Shown here piece after piece: positions 55,015-64,000 of a stretch of DNA of 64,000 bases. The stretch comes from Neoarius graeffei (taxonomy: Eukaryota > Chordata > Actinopteri > Siluriformes > Ariidae). Numbering within the stretch: position 1 is the first letter of the stretch; each line of letters starts with the position of its first letter. The notes beneath the pieces were generated by a model. That model was given only the letters and a program-made list of their open reading frames with translations. It was not told where the DNA came from and made no database searches. A program made the position numbers and the translations under genes. The stretch lies in NCBI RefSeq assembly GCF_027579695.1, contig NC_083587.1, positions 46,901,021 through 46,965,020 on the forward strand, given 5' to 3'.

Positions 55015-56095
55015 ATATATGGAATTATTTGGTAAAAAAAAAAAAAAAAAAAAAGTGTTAATGAAACCAGAATATGTTTTATATTTTAGATTCTTCAAAG
55101 TGGCACCTTTTGCTTAGATGACAGCTTTGCACATCTTGGCATTTTCTCAGTCAGCTTTATGAAGTAGTCACCTGGAATGACTTTCAGTTTACAGCTGTGC
55201 CTGGTCAAGAGTTAATTTCTTGAATTTCTTGACCTCTTAATGTGTTTGAGACCATCAGTTGTGTTGTGAAGAGGTAGAGTTAGTATACAGTGAATGGCCC
55301 TATCTGAGTACTGTTCTAATCCACATTATGCCAAGAACTACTCAACTAAGTAAAGAAAAACGACAGTCCATTACTTTAAGAAATGAAGGTCAGTCAGTCC
55401 GAAAAAGTTTGGGATGAGTTGGACCGCAGAGTGAAGGCAAAGCAGCCAACGAGTGCTCAGCACCTCTGGGAACTCCTTCAAGACTGTTGGAAAACCATTT
55501 TGAGTGATTACCTCATGAAGCTGATTGAGAGAATGTCAAGAGTGTGCAAAGCTGTACAGTAATCAAAGCAAAAGGTGCCTACTTTGAAGAATCTAAAATC
55601 TAAAACGTATTTTGGTTTGATTAACATTTTAAAGTTTACTAAATGATTCCTTACGTGTTGCTGAATAGTCTGGATGACTTCAGTATTAATTTACAAATGT
55701 AGGAAAAAAAAATTAAAAATAAAAACATTGAATTTGAAGGTGTTTCCAAACTTTTGACTGGTACTGTATACGGAGGTTTCAGTCACTGAAAACAGCTACT
55801 TTCGCAAGCTCTGGGCAGAGTGGAGATTTCTGAAAATTCCATCTTCAGACACTCGTGTAAATCGGGAAAACGAAGCAACAGTGGGCGAGAGGGCGCACGC
55901 GAATATAATGAGTCAGAGGTGTGAATCTGTCACCAAATGCCAATTGTCCCGGTTCTTCATGAAATCGCACGTGCACGCACAAATTCATTAGGTTAACTTT
56001 CAAATAACTGTTCTTGTGCACTTGCGACACCGGAGCCACTTTCCTGAATTTTGAGCTTCGGAGTATTGGCACTGTTTTCTGACCTTTTGTGCTTA

Positions 56096-56388
56096 AGCCT
56101 AGGTCACAACCGGATGTATGATTTTTTGGCTGTGCGATTTTTGGCATTTCCCAAATCGCTGCGTTTTTTTTGTTCGTGGAGAAAGACGCGCGTTGGCCGC
56201 AAGTTTGTCTTGCAACCTGAAAAAAACATAAGCGCCCGTAGAGTTTGTTTGACATGACAAAGAACCTCTGCGGCCGGTCTGCGGCCAGTCTACGGCTTGA
56301 AAATCAGCACGTCACACGCGCGCCCTCCGTGCGTTTCTTGCACGTAGACCGGCCGTAGGAGCACGTACGGCCGGTTGTGACCAAGGCT
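56096..56388. mobile_element. Harbinger-type MITE
   Basis: Ends AGCCTAGGTCACAACCGG / AGCCTTGGTCACAACCGG (inverted), with TTA at 56093-56095 and 56389-56391. 293 bp. Confidence 0.82.
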
Positions 56389-56914
56389 TTAGTGAAAGAC
56401 ACTTCATTACACTCCACTGACTGACTTCCAATTCCGGACTTTTTTGAAAATGTAAAATATAGGCCTGCGAGATGTTTTTTTGGGACTTAATTCGCGTTGG
56501 TCCTTCACTATTAATTTTTGAGACTGACGAGGCACTAAATACTGTGGAATTATTTTCTCCTTACTATGAAGTTTGGCATCTTAAACAAGTGTCGGGAAAT
56601 CTTGCAGCCCGACTCTGCAGCCTCCACTGTTTAAGCGAACTGCTGAAACCATAATGTTTAAAGATTAAATCGTAGGCTAATCAAACCAAAGAAAAACACA
56701 GCCTTTCCAGAATGTTGTCTGCCGAAGCCTGTTTAACCTACAAAAGGCTTAATAGGTCTTCAACAGGGCTGTTTAGATTTTTTACCACCTTTCAATAGGC
56801 AAATATCATTATTGTTATTACTGCTACAATAGGCCTAGTATTAGTAGTAGGCAAGTAGTTGCCTAGTAGTAGGACAGCCAAATTGTTTCATCAGTGGAGC
56901 TGCCGTTAAAAGGA

Positions 56915-57165
56915 AACTGATGCGGAGCGCCGCGGCTCGCCTCGGGATGAATCGCGTCCCGAGGCGCGGGGCTGGCCCGCCCTGGCAGCGCTGGTTCGTT
57001 GGGGAGAGGGCAGAGGTCGCTGGCTGCCAAGTTTGGGGACCTCCCCTGGCCAAGTTACGAGCGTGCAAAGTCGGGCTGGAGCCACCGATAGAAATGAAAC
57101 TCAAGCCGAGCACCGCGGCTCGCTGCCTCCGCCGAGCCTCCCCGGGACTAGACAGTAGCGGAGGC
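56915..57165 (+). other. GC- and CpG-rich block
   Basis: Sharp rise in GC with many CpG and an internal inverted motif (CTCGGGATGAATCGCGTCCCGAG, 56940-56962). Overlapping 90-codon frames on both strands lack domains. It may be a relic exon or promoter of the host element, or captured host sequence. Confidence 0.4.
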
Positions 57166-57582
57166 TGGATTTATTTATTTATGCCTATCTAGCGCAACAA
57201 CTTATTCCTTTACATATACTCAAACATAGCACAAGAAAGGGTTCAACAACAGGCAATCACAGCAGCTTGGTTAAGTTCTAAATCACGTCGGTGTCAGACC
57301 TACCGTATGGGCCTACCCTCCACCCTTTTTTTTTTCCTCGGATCTGCATCAATCTCATTATTGACCTTTAGCGCTCCCAGTTGACGGAAATCCGTCGTAG
57401 CGACGGAAAACTTTAATCCATGCGCAATGCATGATGAGATATATTGCTTGGTTAGTGACCATCAGTTGTACACTACTTTTCATGATGCATTGTGGGATAC
57501 TTTGAGTGCACTCTATAGGGTGTAAATAATCCTCACTAAGGTTTCAGACAGCACTACAAAGTGGCGTCCGCACTATATAGTC

Positions 57583-57788
57583 CAAAGACATGCAGTTAGG
57601 TTGACGTGGGGCGGCCTTGGGCTGAGGTGCCCTTCAGCGAGGTACCGAACCCCTGACTGCTCCCCGGGCGCTCTGGTGTGGCTGCCCACTGCTCTGGGTG
57701 TGCGCATGTGTTCACTGCTTCAGATGGGTTAAATGCAGAGGATGAATTTCACTGTACTTGAAGTGTGCATGTGACAAAATAAAGGTTT
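57583..57788 (+). mobile_element. SINE/LINE-tail-like fragment
   Basis: CAAAGACATGCAGTTAGGTT, then GACTGCTCCCCGGGCGCT and GGGTTAAATGCAGAGGATGA, blocks of a common fish retroposon. Truncated, without visible TSD. Confidence 0.55.
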
Positions 57789-58205
57789 CTTCTATAGTGC
57801 CCTATATAGTGAGTAGGGAGCGATTTCGGACACAGAGTAAGTCTGAAATTGTTTCCATGGAAACATGAAAAATTTTAATTTCTCAAATTTCTTAGTATGG
57901 AAAGGCACATCTAGATCACCTTGTTAACATGTATACCAAGTTTCAAATCAGTATCATAAATAGTTTTGGATATATGCTCCGGAAACAAACGTTGATCTTA
58001 AAAACTAAGTCAAAATCTATTTTTTAATGTAAAAATTTGAAAAATACTTTTTTTTTTTTCTGAAAATACAAAATGGCAAAAGGCACCAGTTCACATGTTG
58101 CTTGATATGTATGCAAAGTTTCATGAAGATATCATCAGTAGTTTTAAAAAGATATGGCCCAGAAACGAAAATGTGACTGGATGGACGGAACCCGTTTCTA
58201 TATCC

Positions 58206-58355
58206 CCTGCCAAATTTAAAAAGAAACTTACGCAGTAAAGACGTTGAGTGCGTCAAGTTTCACATTACTACAAAATGTTCCTTTATCACTGGTAACACAT
58301 GGTCAAATAACACATGTTAAACTATTAATACTTTGGCTTCAAATCAGTTCTGGAG

Positions 58356-58413
<58 letters not shown>

Positions 58414-58617
58414 TGCGCATCATAGTGAGACTTTATACACAGATTGACAAATTCTACAAGCTACATTTGCCTTTTTTCAGCTAGAAACCATAATGGGTGT
58501 CAAAACCGTTTCTAACATCCAGTCACTATGAAATACGTAACACAAAGTTCTTGCTATTATTAACATTATTAACCCTTAAGGGTCAATAAAGAAAAAATAA
58601 AGATGAAATTAAAAAAG
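58206..58617 (-). other. G1 intron with (GA)n
   Basis: A (GA)n array at 58361-58411; otherwise unassigned AT-rich sequence. Confidence 0.6.
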
Positions 58618-58621
58618 TTAA

Positions 58622-59488
58622 AGGGGTACCAAATATAATATATACACAGTTGCTGATGTGACAAAGTAACATATTTTTTAAGTATTCTATCAAATTTATA
58701 TACTAGAAAACAACGAAATATCTTGGTAATTGTAAATATAATACTTTATACGCTAAACCGCACAAGAGTCGCCATTTTTAAAAGACCGTGACGTCAGCGC
58801 TACCCACTGCACTAGCGGAACTCTCCGAAATAGAGGAGATAAGCGTGTAATCATGGCGTCGGGCGCATCAAGTGAAAGCGACAGCTCTGTCGAATCATAC
58901 GAAGAGATCCCGCAAGACACACTGCAAGCAGGCTATGGCTTAGAAGGGTACCAGTTTGAACCTAGGAGAGGTACTCTCGACTCCGGTGATGAAATAAGAG
59001 AAGAAAGCTCGGATGACGGCGAGGATGAGACTGATGCTGACCATGGGCATGGCGAGCGTGGGGCAGAGTGTCCGCGTGCAGGTGACACGGCGTGGTGCTC
59101 GTGCGGAAAACGTAACGTGGAGTTGCTCACGAGTCCAGCAGAATTTATTTGCTGCAATGAGATAGGCGCCACCCGTGGACTTGCGAAATCGTCGCAAGAG
59201 GCAGAAACAGGTATTTCACACGTGCTATTCCCAACCTCAGTGAGCCAACACAACTGGGCACATACATACGTCATGAGTGTTACGCAGAGAAAATGAACGT
59301 GCATTCTGATTGGATAAAATTAATATCATGGCGGGCTGTTCAAACTGCGGAAACAGTTTGCTCGAGCTACTTTCAAAACACTATAACTTTCCAACCTTAG
59401 AACAAAAAACTTTTGTAAGTCTTGAATAAGGTTCGTTAATGTGTGTTTTATTGTTATATTTACTCTATATATTGCCCTCTGTTCCCCT
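58622..59488 (+). mobile_element. TTAA-flanked element carrying a P2X7-C-like exon
   Basis: TTAA at 58618-58621 and 59489-59492, with short inverted ends AGGGGTACC / AGGGGAACA. Purine-start ends and TTAA fit Kolobok-type elements. It holds a plus-strand ATG exon with a CpG-containing leader, followed by about 190 bp of non-coding sequence. 867 bp, so a deletion derivative if a full-length parent exists. Confidence 0.65.
58853..59210 (+). CDS. P2X7 C-terminal-domain-like exon (first exon)
   Basis: ATG at 58853, start MASGASSESDSSVESYEEIP. Residues 1-70 are acidic and Ser-rich, with a GYQFEPRR box (32-39) and a long DE-rich stretch. Residues 81-101 carry W-C-S-C-G-K ... C-C-N-E, resembling the Zn-binding Cys cluster of the P2X7 intracellular C-terminus that recurs in many fish proteins. 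A third Cys, usual after C-G-x, is Arg here. A donor CAG|GTATTT at 59210 would end the exon after 119 codons plus one base; read-through stops at 59296. No membrane segment, so it is not a receptor channel. No downstream exon is seen. It could be a live intronic gene or an element-borne relic. Confidence 0.6.
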
Positions 59489-59649
59489 TTAAAGAAGAGG
59501 AAAGAACTTGATACGTGAGACTATAAGAATAGAAATGATGAACTGAAGTGAGCAGAGTATGCATGTGGACTCGATTTACTTTTTGTCACTGTAACGTTAC
59601 CCAAAAAGCTCATTGCAATTTATATTCAAGTGTGTGTGTGTGTGTGTAC

Positions 59650-59738
59650 CTGTCAGTGTTGAGAAAAGGAAACTGAAGTAATCCATGTCCCGCACTGGCA
59701 CATCCTGCGAACTGCTGGACCAGCCACTTAAAGGAGAC
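59650..59738 (-). CDS. G1 internal exon (89 nt), most upstream one found
   Basis: Acceptor GGTCTTGTGCAG ends at 59739; donor CTGACAG|GTACAC at 59649. Of three frames, only one ends with a single base (G), as exon 49039-49172 requires. It gives SPLSGWSSSSQDVPVRDMDY followed by FSFLFSTLT and the split Gly. G1 thus reads 264 residues from here to the stop, with no break over five junctions. Another frame (VSFKWLVQQFAG..) looks protein-like but leads to a stop in the next exon. The preceding exon must end with two bases of a codon and was not found. Confidence 0.75.
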
Positions 59739-60572
59739 CTGCACAAGACCACACACACACACACACACATTACTGCGCAGTGGTCCAGCACTGATCTGCT
59801 CTCCCGTTACAATGTGCCCCACTGTGCTTGTGTGTGCACTGAAAATGTCAATCTAAAAATACCAGACACCTGAGATTCCCCCATTTCCTCTAAGAACACA
59901 TTTAAAAAGTGGCCAGTGTTAATATACGAACGTTCACACATGGCTGCGGAGAACACGATCTGATGCACAGAACCCCTATCCTTACTTTACCTCCGCTGGT
60001 TCAACTAAGCACACGGGTGGATTTTCGTCGCTGGATTTTCCTCCAGAACCTTCTTGAACTAGACGCCATCCAAATCGGGCCGGTAATCAGTCCTCGAGTC
60101 TCCGAACGCATTTTAACATCGAACAGTGAGAATCAATTACTGTGTTTTGACTTGAGAAGGGTGTTTTAAGTGATTTTCCCCCCTCCCAATCGCATTTAAT
60201 TGAATAAAGCCTGTGATAGTATTATTATTATTCACTAGTATTTTATTAATCGGTAGTTCTTCGGTAACAGAATTACATTCACAGCAAAATGTAACTTTTT
60301 TTTTGTTGCAGTACTCAAAATAATGGTATTAAATAAAAAAAAAATTCATACTGTAATGTGGTACCTTTTGACCCTAAAAAAAGCATCCATGTTTAAAGCT
60401 AGATGGCCTTTCGATTTCATAAAAATGGTGAAATTTAGTTCCCTCTGAAATTTGGCCATTGTGATATATATTTATTTCTGTAATATCTCACAAACTATCA
60501 GGCCATTCTGTGGCTGCGAAGTTATTTAATTTAAGAGGATTCCCGAGCAAATAACGTGCCTGAAAAATCGCT
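59739..60572. other. upstream G1 intron or flank
   Basis: CA run at 59752-59769. An 86-codon plus frame at 59909-60169 has no motif. A donor-like GGAG|GTAAAG on the minus strand at 59992 lacks a phase-compatible open exon. Confidence 0.35.
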
Positions 60573-60915
60573 CGCTTTGCGCAGTCAAGCAGACAGAGAA
60601 AGTCCGGTGTGCGCATGCGCAGGTACCACCTTCTTCTTCTTCTTTTGGGTTTTACGGCAGCCGGCATCCACAGTGTTGTATTACTGCCATCTACAGGTTT
60701 ACCTTGACCATGCACTGACCGTTCCATCATTCTGTCGCTAAACGAACAGCTGATCACACCGAGGTGCTCGCTGACCGCCGATATTTATTAGTTTGGTCCT
60801 GCGTTTCCTTTCCTTCGCATATAACATAACGTCTTTTCTTCTCACTTTCCGTTACTGTAGTCGGTCTTTCACGTTTCGTTTGCGTCCTCCGTTTTCCTCT
60901 GCTGTTTCAAATTTG
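60573..60915. repeat. dispersed fragment (GCGCATGCGC / CTTCTTC / GGCAG type)
   Basis: GCGCATGCGCAGG, (TTC)n and TTTTACGGCAGCCGGCATCC with TACTGCCATCTACAGG, a motif order I recognise from fish genomes as a repeated module. Family not named. Confidence 0.45.
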
Positions 60916-61190
60916 TATCCCACAATGCCTTGCGTGAACGGGGAAAGCCCACCACGTGATGCATGACGTAGCATATTGAATTGGGTCATGGTGAAGCAGG
61001 AAAAAATAGCGGAGAATTTAGGGCCACGTGGCCTTAAATGCATTAATTGTTCTATTAAATAAAAACTAATAAAATTGGAAGTCTGTGATTCGAATTCTGT
61101 AGCTTTCGGTCCACTAAACAAAATAATTGGGTGTCGAGGAAAATTCTTTTTGTGACCTAAACTTAAAATCTGAAAGGCAGTCTACCTTTA
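60916..61190 (+). repeat. dispersed repeat R, copy 2
   Basis: Contains GGGCCACGTGGCC and TGGAAGTCTGTGATTCGAAT; matches copy 1 (inverse) and copy 3. Confidence 0.75.
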
Positions 61191-61339
61191 AATTATATTG
61201 TGTATATCCACCTTTTAAACAGAGCAGATAGCAAGGAATCTGCCCGGGCAAATTCCCGGAACAGTCTGAAAATGCATCTTTACATAATGATGATTCCCGT
61301 GCCCTATTGTTCATGTACCTGAAATCAGTGCAATTGTAG

Positions 61340-61500
61340 TATATTGAATTGGGTCATGATGAAGCAGGAAAAAATAGCAGAGAATTTAGGGCCACGTGGT
61401 CCTAAATTCATTAATTATTCTATTTAAAAAAAAAAAAAACGAATAAAATTGGAAGTCTGGGATTCGAATCCAGTAGCTTTCAGTCCACTAAGAAAAATAA

Positions 61501-61545
<45 letters not shown>

Positions 61546-61610
61546 TGGGTGTCGGGGAAAATTCTTTTTATGACCTACACTTGAAAATTCTGAAAGGCGG
61601 TATAGCTTTA
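61340..61610 (+). repeat. dispersed repeat R, copy 3 with (AAT)n
   Basis: Same order of blocks as copy 2, expanded by an (AAT)n array at about 61498-61544. Confidence 0.78.
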
Positions 61611-62248
61611 ACTCTGAATGCAAAATCTTTTATGAGGAAAGAAAAGTCAGTAACGGAATTACATCAGAAAAAAAACGAACTTTCATTTTGTAAAATTCAA
61701 ACCAAGATTTCTCTGACGTGACATTGCTATAACTGGGCTGATGATTTTTAAATATGGTTTTCAGTACATTTTGCCTTGGAGCCCATACTTTAGCAACATC
61801 ACTGAGCCGACAAGTTAAGGCAATATAAAGAATTTCATAATTTTGTCCTCTCTGCTGAAGAATTGCCCTGATATACAGTGTTAATTCATAACAGCATTAT
61901 CAAGTTATTATACATACCTTTAACTTCTTATTGTTATTAGGTCACGTGAATTGAACAAGTTTAATCCAAAAAACAAAAAATATAAATTAAATAAATGTCT
62001 ACTTGGACCTAATGTGGTCTGTTGGTGGAAAGTTGGCTCTGATAAACAGCTAACTGGACATGTTTGAATAATGAGCCTAATATTTATATGGTCATGAAAT
62101 AAATCTATACTGAGGGGCCTGCGAAATTTATTTTACAGTTAAACACTGGCTTTTGCATTGGATATGCTTTTACATGGCTATGCATTTTGCAGCTGCAGTA
62201 TTTGGTTAAAAAAAAAAAAAAAGAGGGTAAAGTAGTCATTTGTCATTC

Positions 62249-62249
<1 letters not shown>
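61611..62249. other. unassigned AT-rich sequence
   Basis: No exon, TIR or recognised repeat; poly-A at 62210-62222. Confidence 0.4.
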
Positions 62250-62281
<32 letters not shown>

Positions 62282-62338
62282 TACATATATATACACACAT
62301 ACATATATATACACACATACATATATATACACACATAC

Positions 62339-62408
<70 letters not shown>
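62250..62408. repeat. (AT)n/(ACAT)n compound microsatellite
   Basis: TA runs at both ends with ATACACACATACATAT-type repeats between, about 160 bp. Frames through it are meaningless repeats of Tyr/Ile or Thr/His. Confidence 0.95.
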
Positions 62409-62412
<4 letters not shown>

Positions 62413-63010
62413 TGATTCCACGCTTATGGTTACTGAAATGGGGACATGAACTTATTCACCTAAAACCATTTCTTTTTTTACCATCAGGTCACAAAACATA
62501 TAATCTTTAATGAATGATATGTTAAAAGATAACTTTAATTTTCTGAGATGTAATAAAAACATATTTATATGCCAAAGTCAAGCCTATGAGTTCCAAAATG
62601 ATGTCTGTTCCATTACTTCTGTTACGATTGTCCATCTCGCGTCTGTTACAAATTAATTACAATCTAGCTATATACCATGTTAATCTTATTGAAAGAATGT
62701 GTATGTTTATTCTACTACACATGTTTATTAATTATATTTGCTAAAACATCACCTTCCTATGTTTCAAAAAGTAATTCTACATTGTTAAAATTGAGAATAT
62801 ATATGTCCACAACACTTCTGTTACATTCTGACTTTGGCATATAAATATGTTTTTATTACATCTCAGAAAATTAAAGTTATCTTTTAACATATCATTCATT
62901 AAAGATTACATGTTTTGTGACCTGATGGTAAAAAAAGAAATGGTTTTAGGTGAATTTTTAAAAATAAGTTCATGTCCCCATTTCAGTACCCATAAGCGTG
63001 GAATCACTCA
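62409..63010. mobile_element. MITE with about 190-bp TIRs
   Basis: TGAGTGATTCCACGCTTATG and its inverse, flanked by TA (62407-62408, 63011-63012). Long, near-identical arms (62409-62600 and 62815-63010) and an AT-rich unpaired centre with CTTCTGTTAC repeats. TA suggests the Tc1/mariner superfamily. Confidence 0.85.
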
Positions 63011-63012
63011 TA

Positions 63013-64000
63013 TATATAAATAAATTTTTTGTTAATTGTTCTTACCATACTGGCTTCTACAATCTATTTCCTTTCAATTGCAACTGTAAATAAACTGAAT
63101 AAATAAAACACAGCCTTAAAAAAAAAAAGAATCCTTATTTTCTTTAACATGTTAAGAAGTTAAAAAAAAAAAAACTCAACGGAAACGCTGACGTGCATTT
63201 TAAAACAACTTAAAAAGACCCAAACTGCCACTTTACTGGATCGCTGAGATAATTAGAGAACCGTTTCAGAGTCATGCTTTTCTAGAAAAAGGGAAGAAAT
63301 TTGAGTGAGGCTGCTCATGCCTCTGTGTGTGTGTGTGTGTGTGTGTGTGTCCATACGAGTGTGTGCTGCGCATTCAAGGACAATATGCTCACTGTTTCTG
63401 CTAACCGCACTATTTTAGATTGGGCAGTGGAGGAGAGTGGGATGAAGAAATGATTTCAATTTGCATGTGGAACCAGTTCATGTGATGTGTTCAAATATCT
63501 CAACCATCAATCATGGGGTGCGCGCGCACACACACACACACCAGGTTTCTGTCCTGTTCAAATGAAGCTATTACAGCACTCTGTGCTTCATTTATTTACT
63601 GTATTTGTCATATATTAATGAATCTCATTAATGCATACATTTATTTTTTTTTTTAAATGGAGGATCTATAGACGAGGAAAAAAAAAACCCAACAAATTTT
63701 AGAAGCTACAAATAATTTCTTTTCTCCAAAGACTATGGAGAATCTCAATGATGCTCAATGGCTTTCTTTGTTCACCTTCACACTGTTCATCTGGACGCAA
63801 TTCTCTTGTTGTGAAATAACTGAATCTTGCTGTTACGGCTGCATGATCCATATAAACCAAACGCATCGAACGTCCACTGGAAAAAGCTGACGTGTTTAAT
63901 TATTCAGCAGGAAACGTGACGTCTGCGTACAGGCCTGGGTGCTGCTGTAATCGGATTTCTATGTTGTGTGCATTTTATAATGAAATGAACTTCCATCAGT
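63013..64000. other. right end of window, low-repeat sequence
   Basis: (GT)n at 63323-63349 and CA at 63523-63540. 63360-63500 is balanced and repeat-free. No exon with G1-compatible phase seen. Confidence 0.4.

Larger units (their letters stand above)
54414..55766 (+). mobile_element. Tc1-like non-autonomous element with a nested LINE end
   Basis: TIRs CAGTACCAGTCAAAAGTTTG and inverse; TA at 55767-55768 (decayed at the left). A transposase relic at about 55411-55560 reads WDELDRRVKAKQPTSAQHLW. The nested LINE fragment accounts for 54535-55014. Confidence 0.82.
53091..57837. mobile_element. Harbinger-like TIR element filled with other repeats
   Basis: Ends GTCTGTGTCCAAAATC and CTCTGTGTCCGAAATC (inverted), each followed by the CTCCCTACTC..CTATATAGGG block; TAA on both sides (53088-53090, 57838-57840). 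Contents in order: a BED-like ORF fragment, a Tc1 element with a LINE inside, a Harbinger MITE, a GC-rich block and a SINE-like fragment. No nuclease domain seen. Confidence 0.75.
52766..58205. repeat. dispersed repeat interrupted by a Harbinger-like insertion
   Basis: The parts 52766-53090 and 57838-58205 share units (ATACCAAGTTTCAA, CTGCTCCAGAAACAAA / GCTCCGGAAACAAAC, TTTCTTAGTAT) and end CTATATCCCC. The repeat looks like a small tandem family split by the element at 53091-57837. Confidence 0.6.

Noticed and set aside
59650..59738. Alternative frame VSFKWLVQQFAG... for this G1 exon
   Set aside because: It looks protein-like but ends in the wrong phase and gives a stop soon after the join with 49039-49172.
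59992..60060. Upstream G1 exon with donor GGAG|GTAAAG
   Set aside because: The phase needed for the next exon contains a stop and no pyrimidine-rich acceptor precedes it.
62187..62449. Tyr/Ile/Thr-rich proteins
   Set aside because: Translations of the AT/ACAT microsatellite.

Overview
This is vertebrate, almost certainly teleost, nuclear DNA. Nearly everything in it is a fish-type interspersed repeat: DANA/Mermaid-like tRNA SINEs, Tc1-like transposons, hAT, PIF/Harbinger-like and TTAA-flanked elements, LINE fragments and long (GT)n/(CA)n/(AT)n arrays. The repeat mix resembles ostariophysan fish, perhaps a catfish; that is a judgement from recognised repeats, not a measured assignment. No bacterial genes, operons, rRNA, free-standing tRNA genes or CRISPR arrays are seen.

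Host genes are sparse. (1) A minus-strand gene, called G1 here, supplies six exons: 59650-59738, 49039-49172, 28959-29039, 28706-28875, 23234-23444 and the terminal coding exon 17260-17370, with a poly(A) signal at 17162-17167. Each has GT/AG borders and all six phases join into one open frame of 264 residues plus stop. It is the C-terminal part of a leucine-rich, probably alpha-helical-repeat protein that I cannot name; its 5' exons lie beyond base 64000 or are unseen. (2) A plus-strand terminal exon, 9670-9785, ends a second, convergent gene, also unnamed. (3) A plus-strand exon, 58853-59210, encodes an acidic protein with a P2X7-C-terminus-like Cys motif; it sits inside a TTAA-flanked element within a G1 intron.

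Layout: 1-9.6 kb holds repeats (Tol2-like hAT, tRNA SINE, SINEs, a (CA)n-bearing mariner-type MITE, a hairpin-cored repeat, a 1.35-kb foldback). At 9.7 kb comes the second gene's last exon. 10.2-16.5 kb holds two Tc1-like transposons, one inside a LINE reverse-transcriptase gene. 17.2-59.7 kb is the 3' part of G1, whose introns are packed with nested transposons: 17.6-21.8 (three Tc1-like copies), 22.2-28.2, 29.1-35.7 (two 3-kb hAT elements with nested insertions), 36-40.2, 42.4-47.3 (a hAT enclosing a pogo-like element, a SINE and a stack of insertions), 49.2-52.6 (hAT in hAT in Tc1; 729-bp palindrome) and 53-58 kb (a Harbinger-like element filled with other repeats). 60-64 kb is upstream G1 intron or flank with low-copy repeats, a large (AT)n array and a long-TIR MITE.

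Many element borders are exact because target-site duplications (TSDs) are visible: 8 bp for hAT, TA for Tc1/mariner, TTA/TAA for Harbinger-like, TTAA for Kolobok/piggyBac-like, and 9-15 bp for SINE/LINE insertions.
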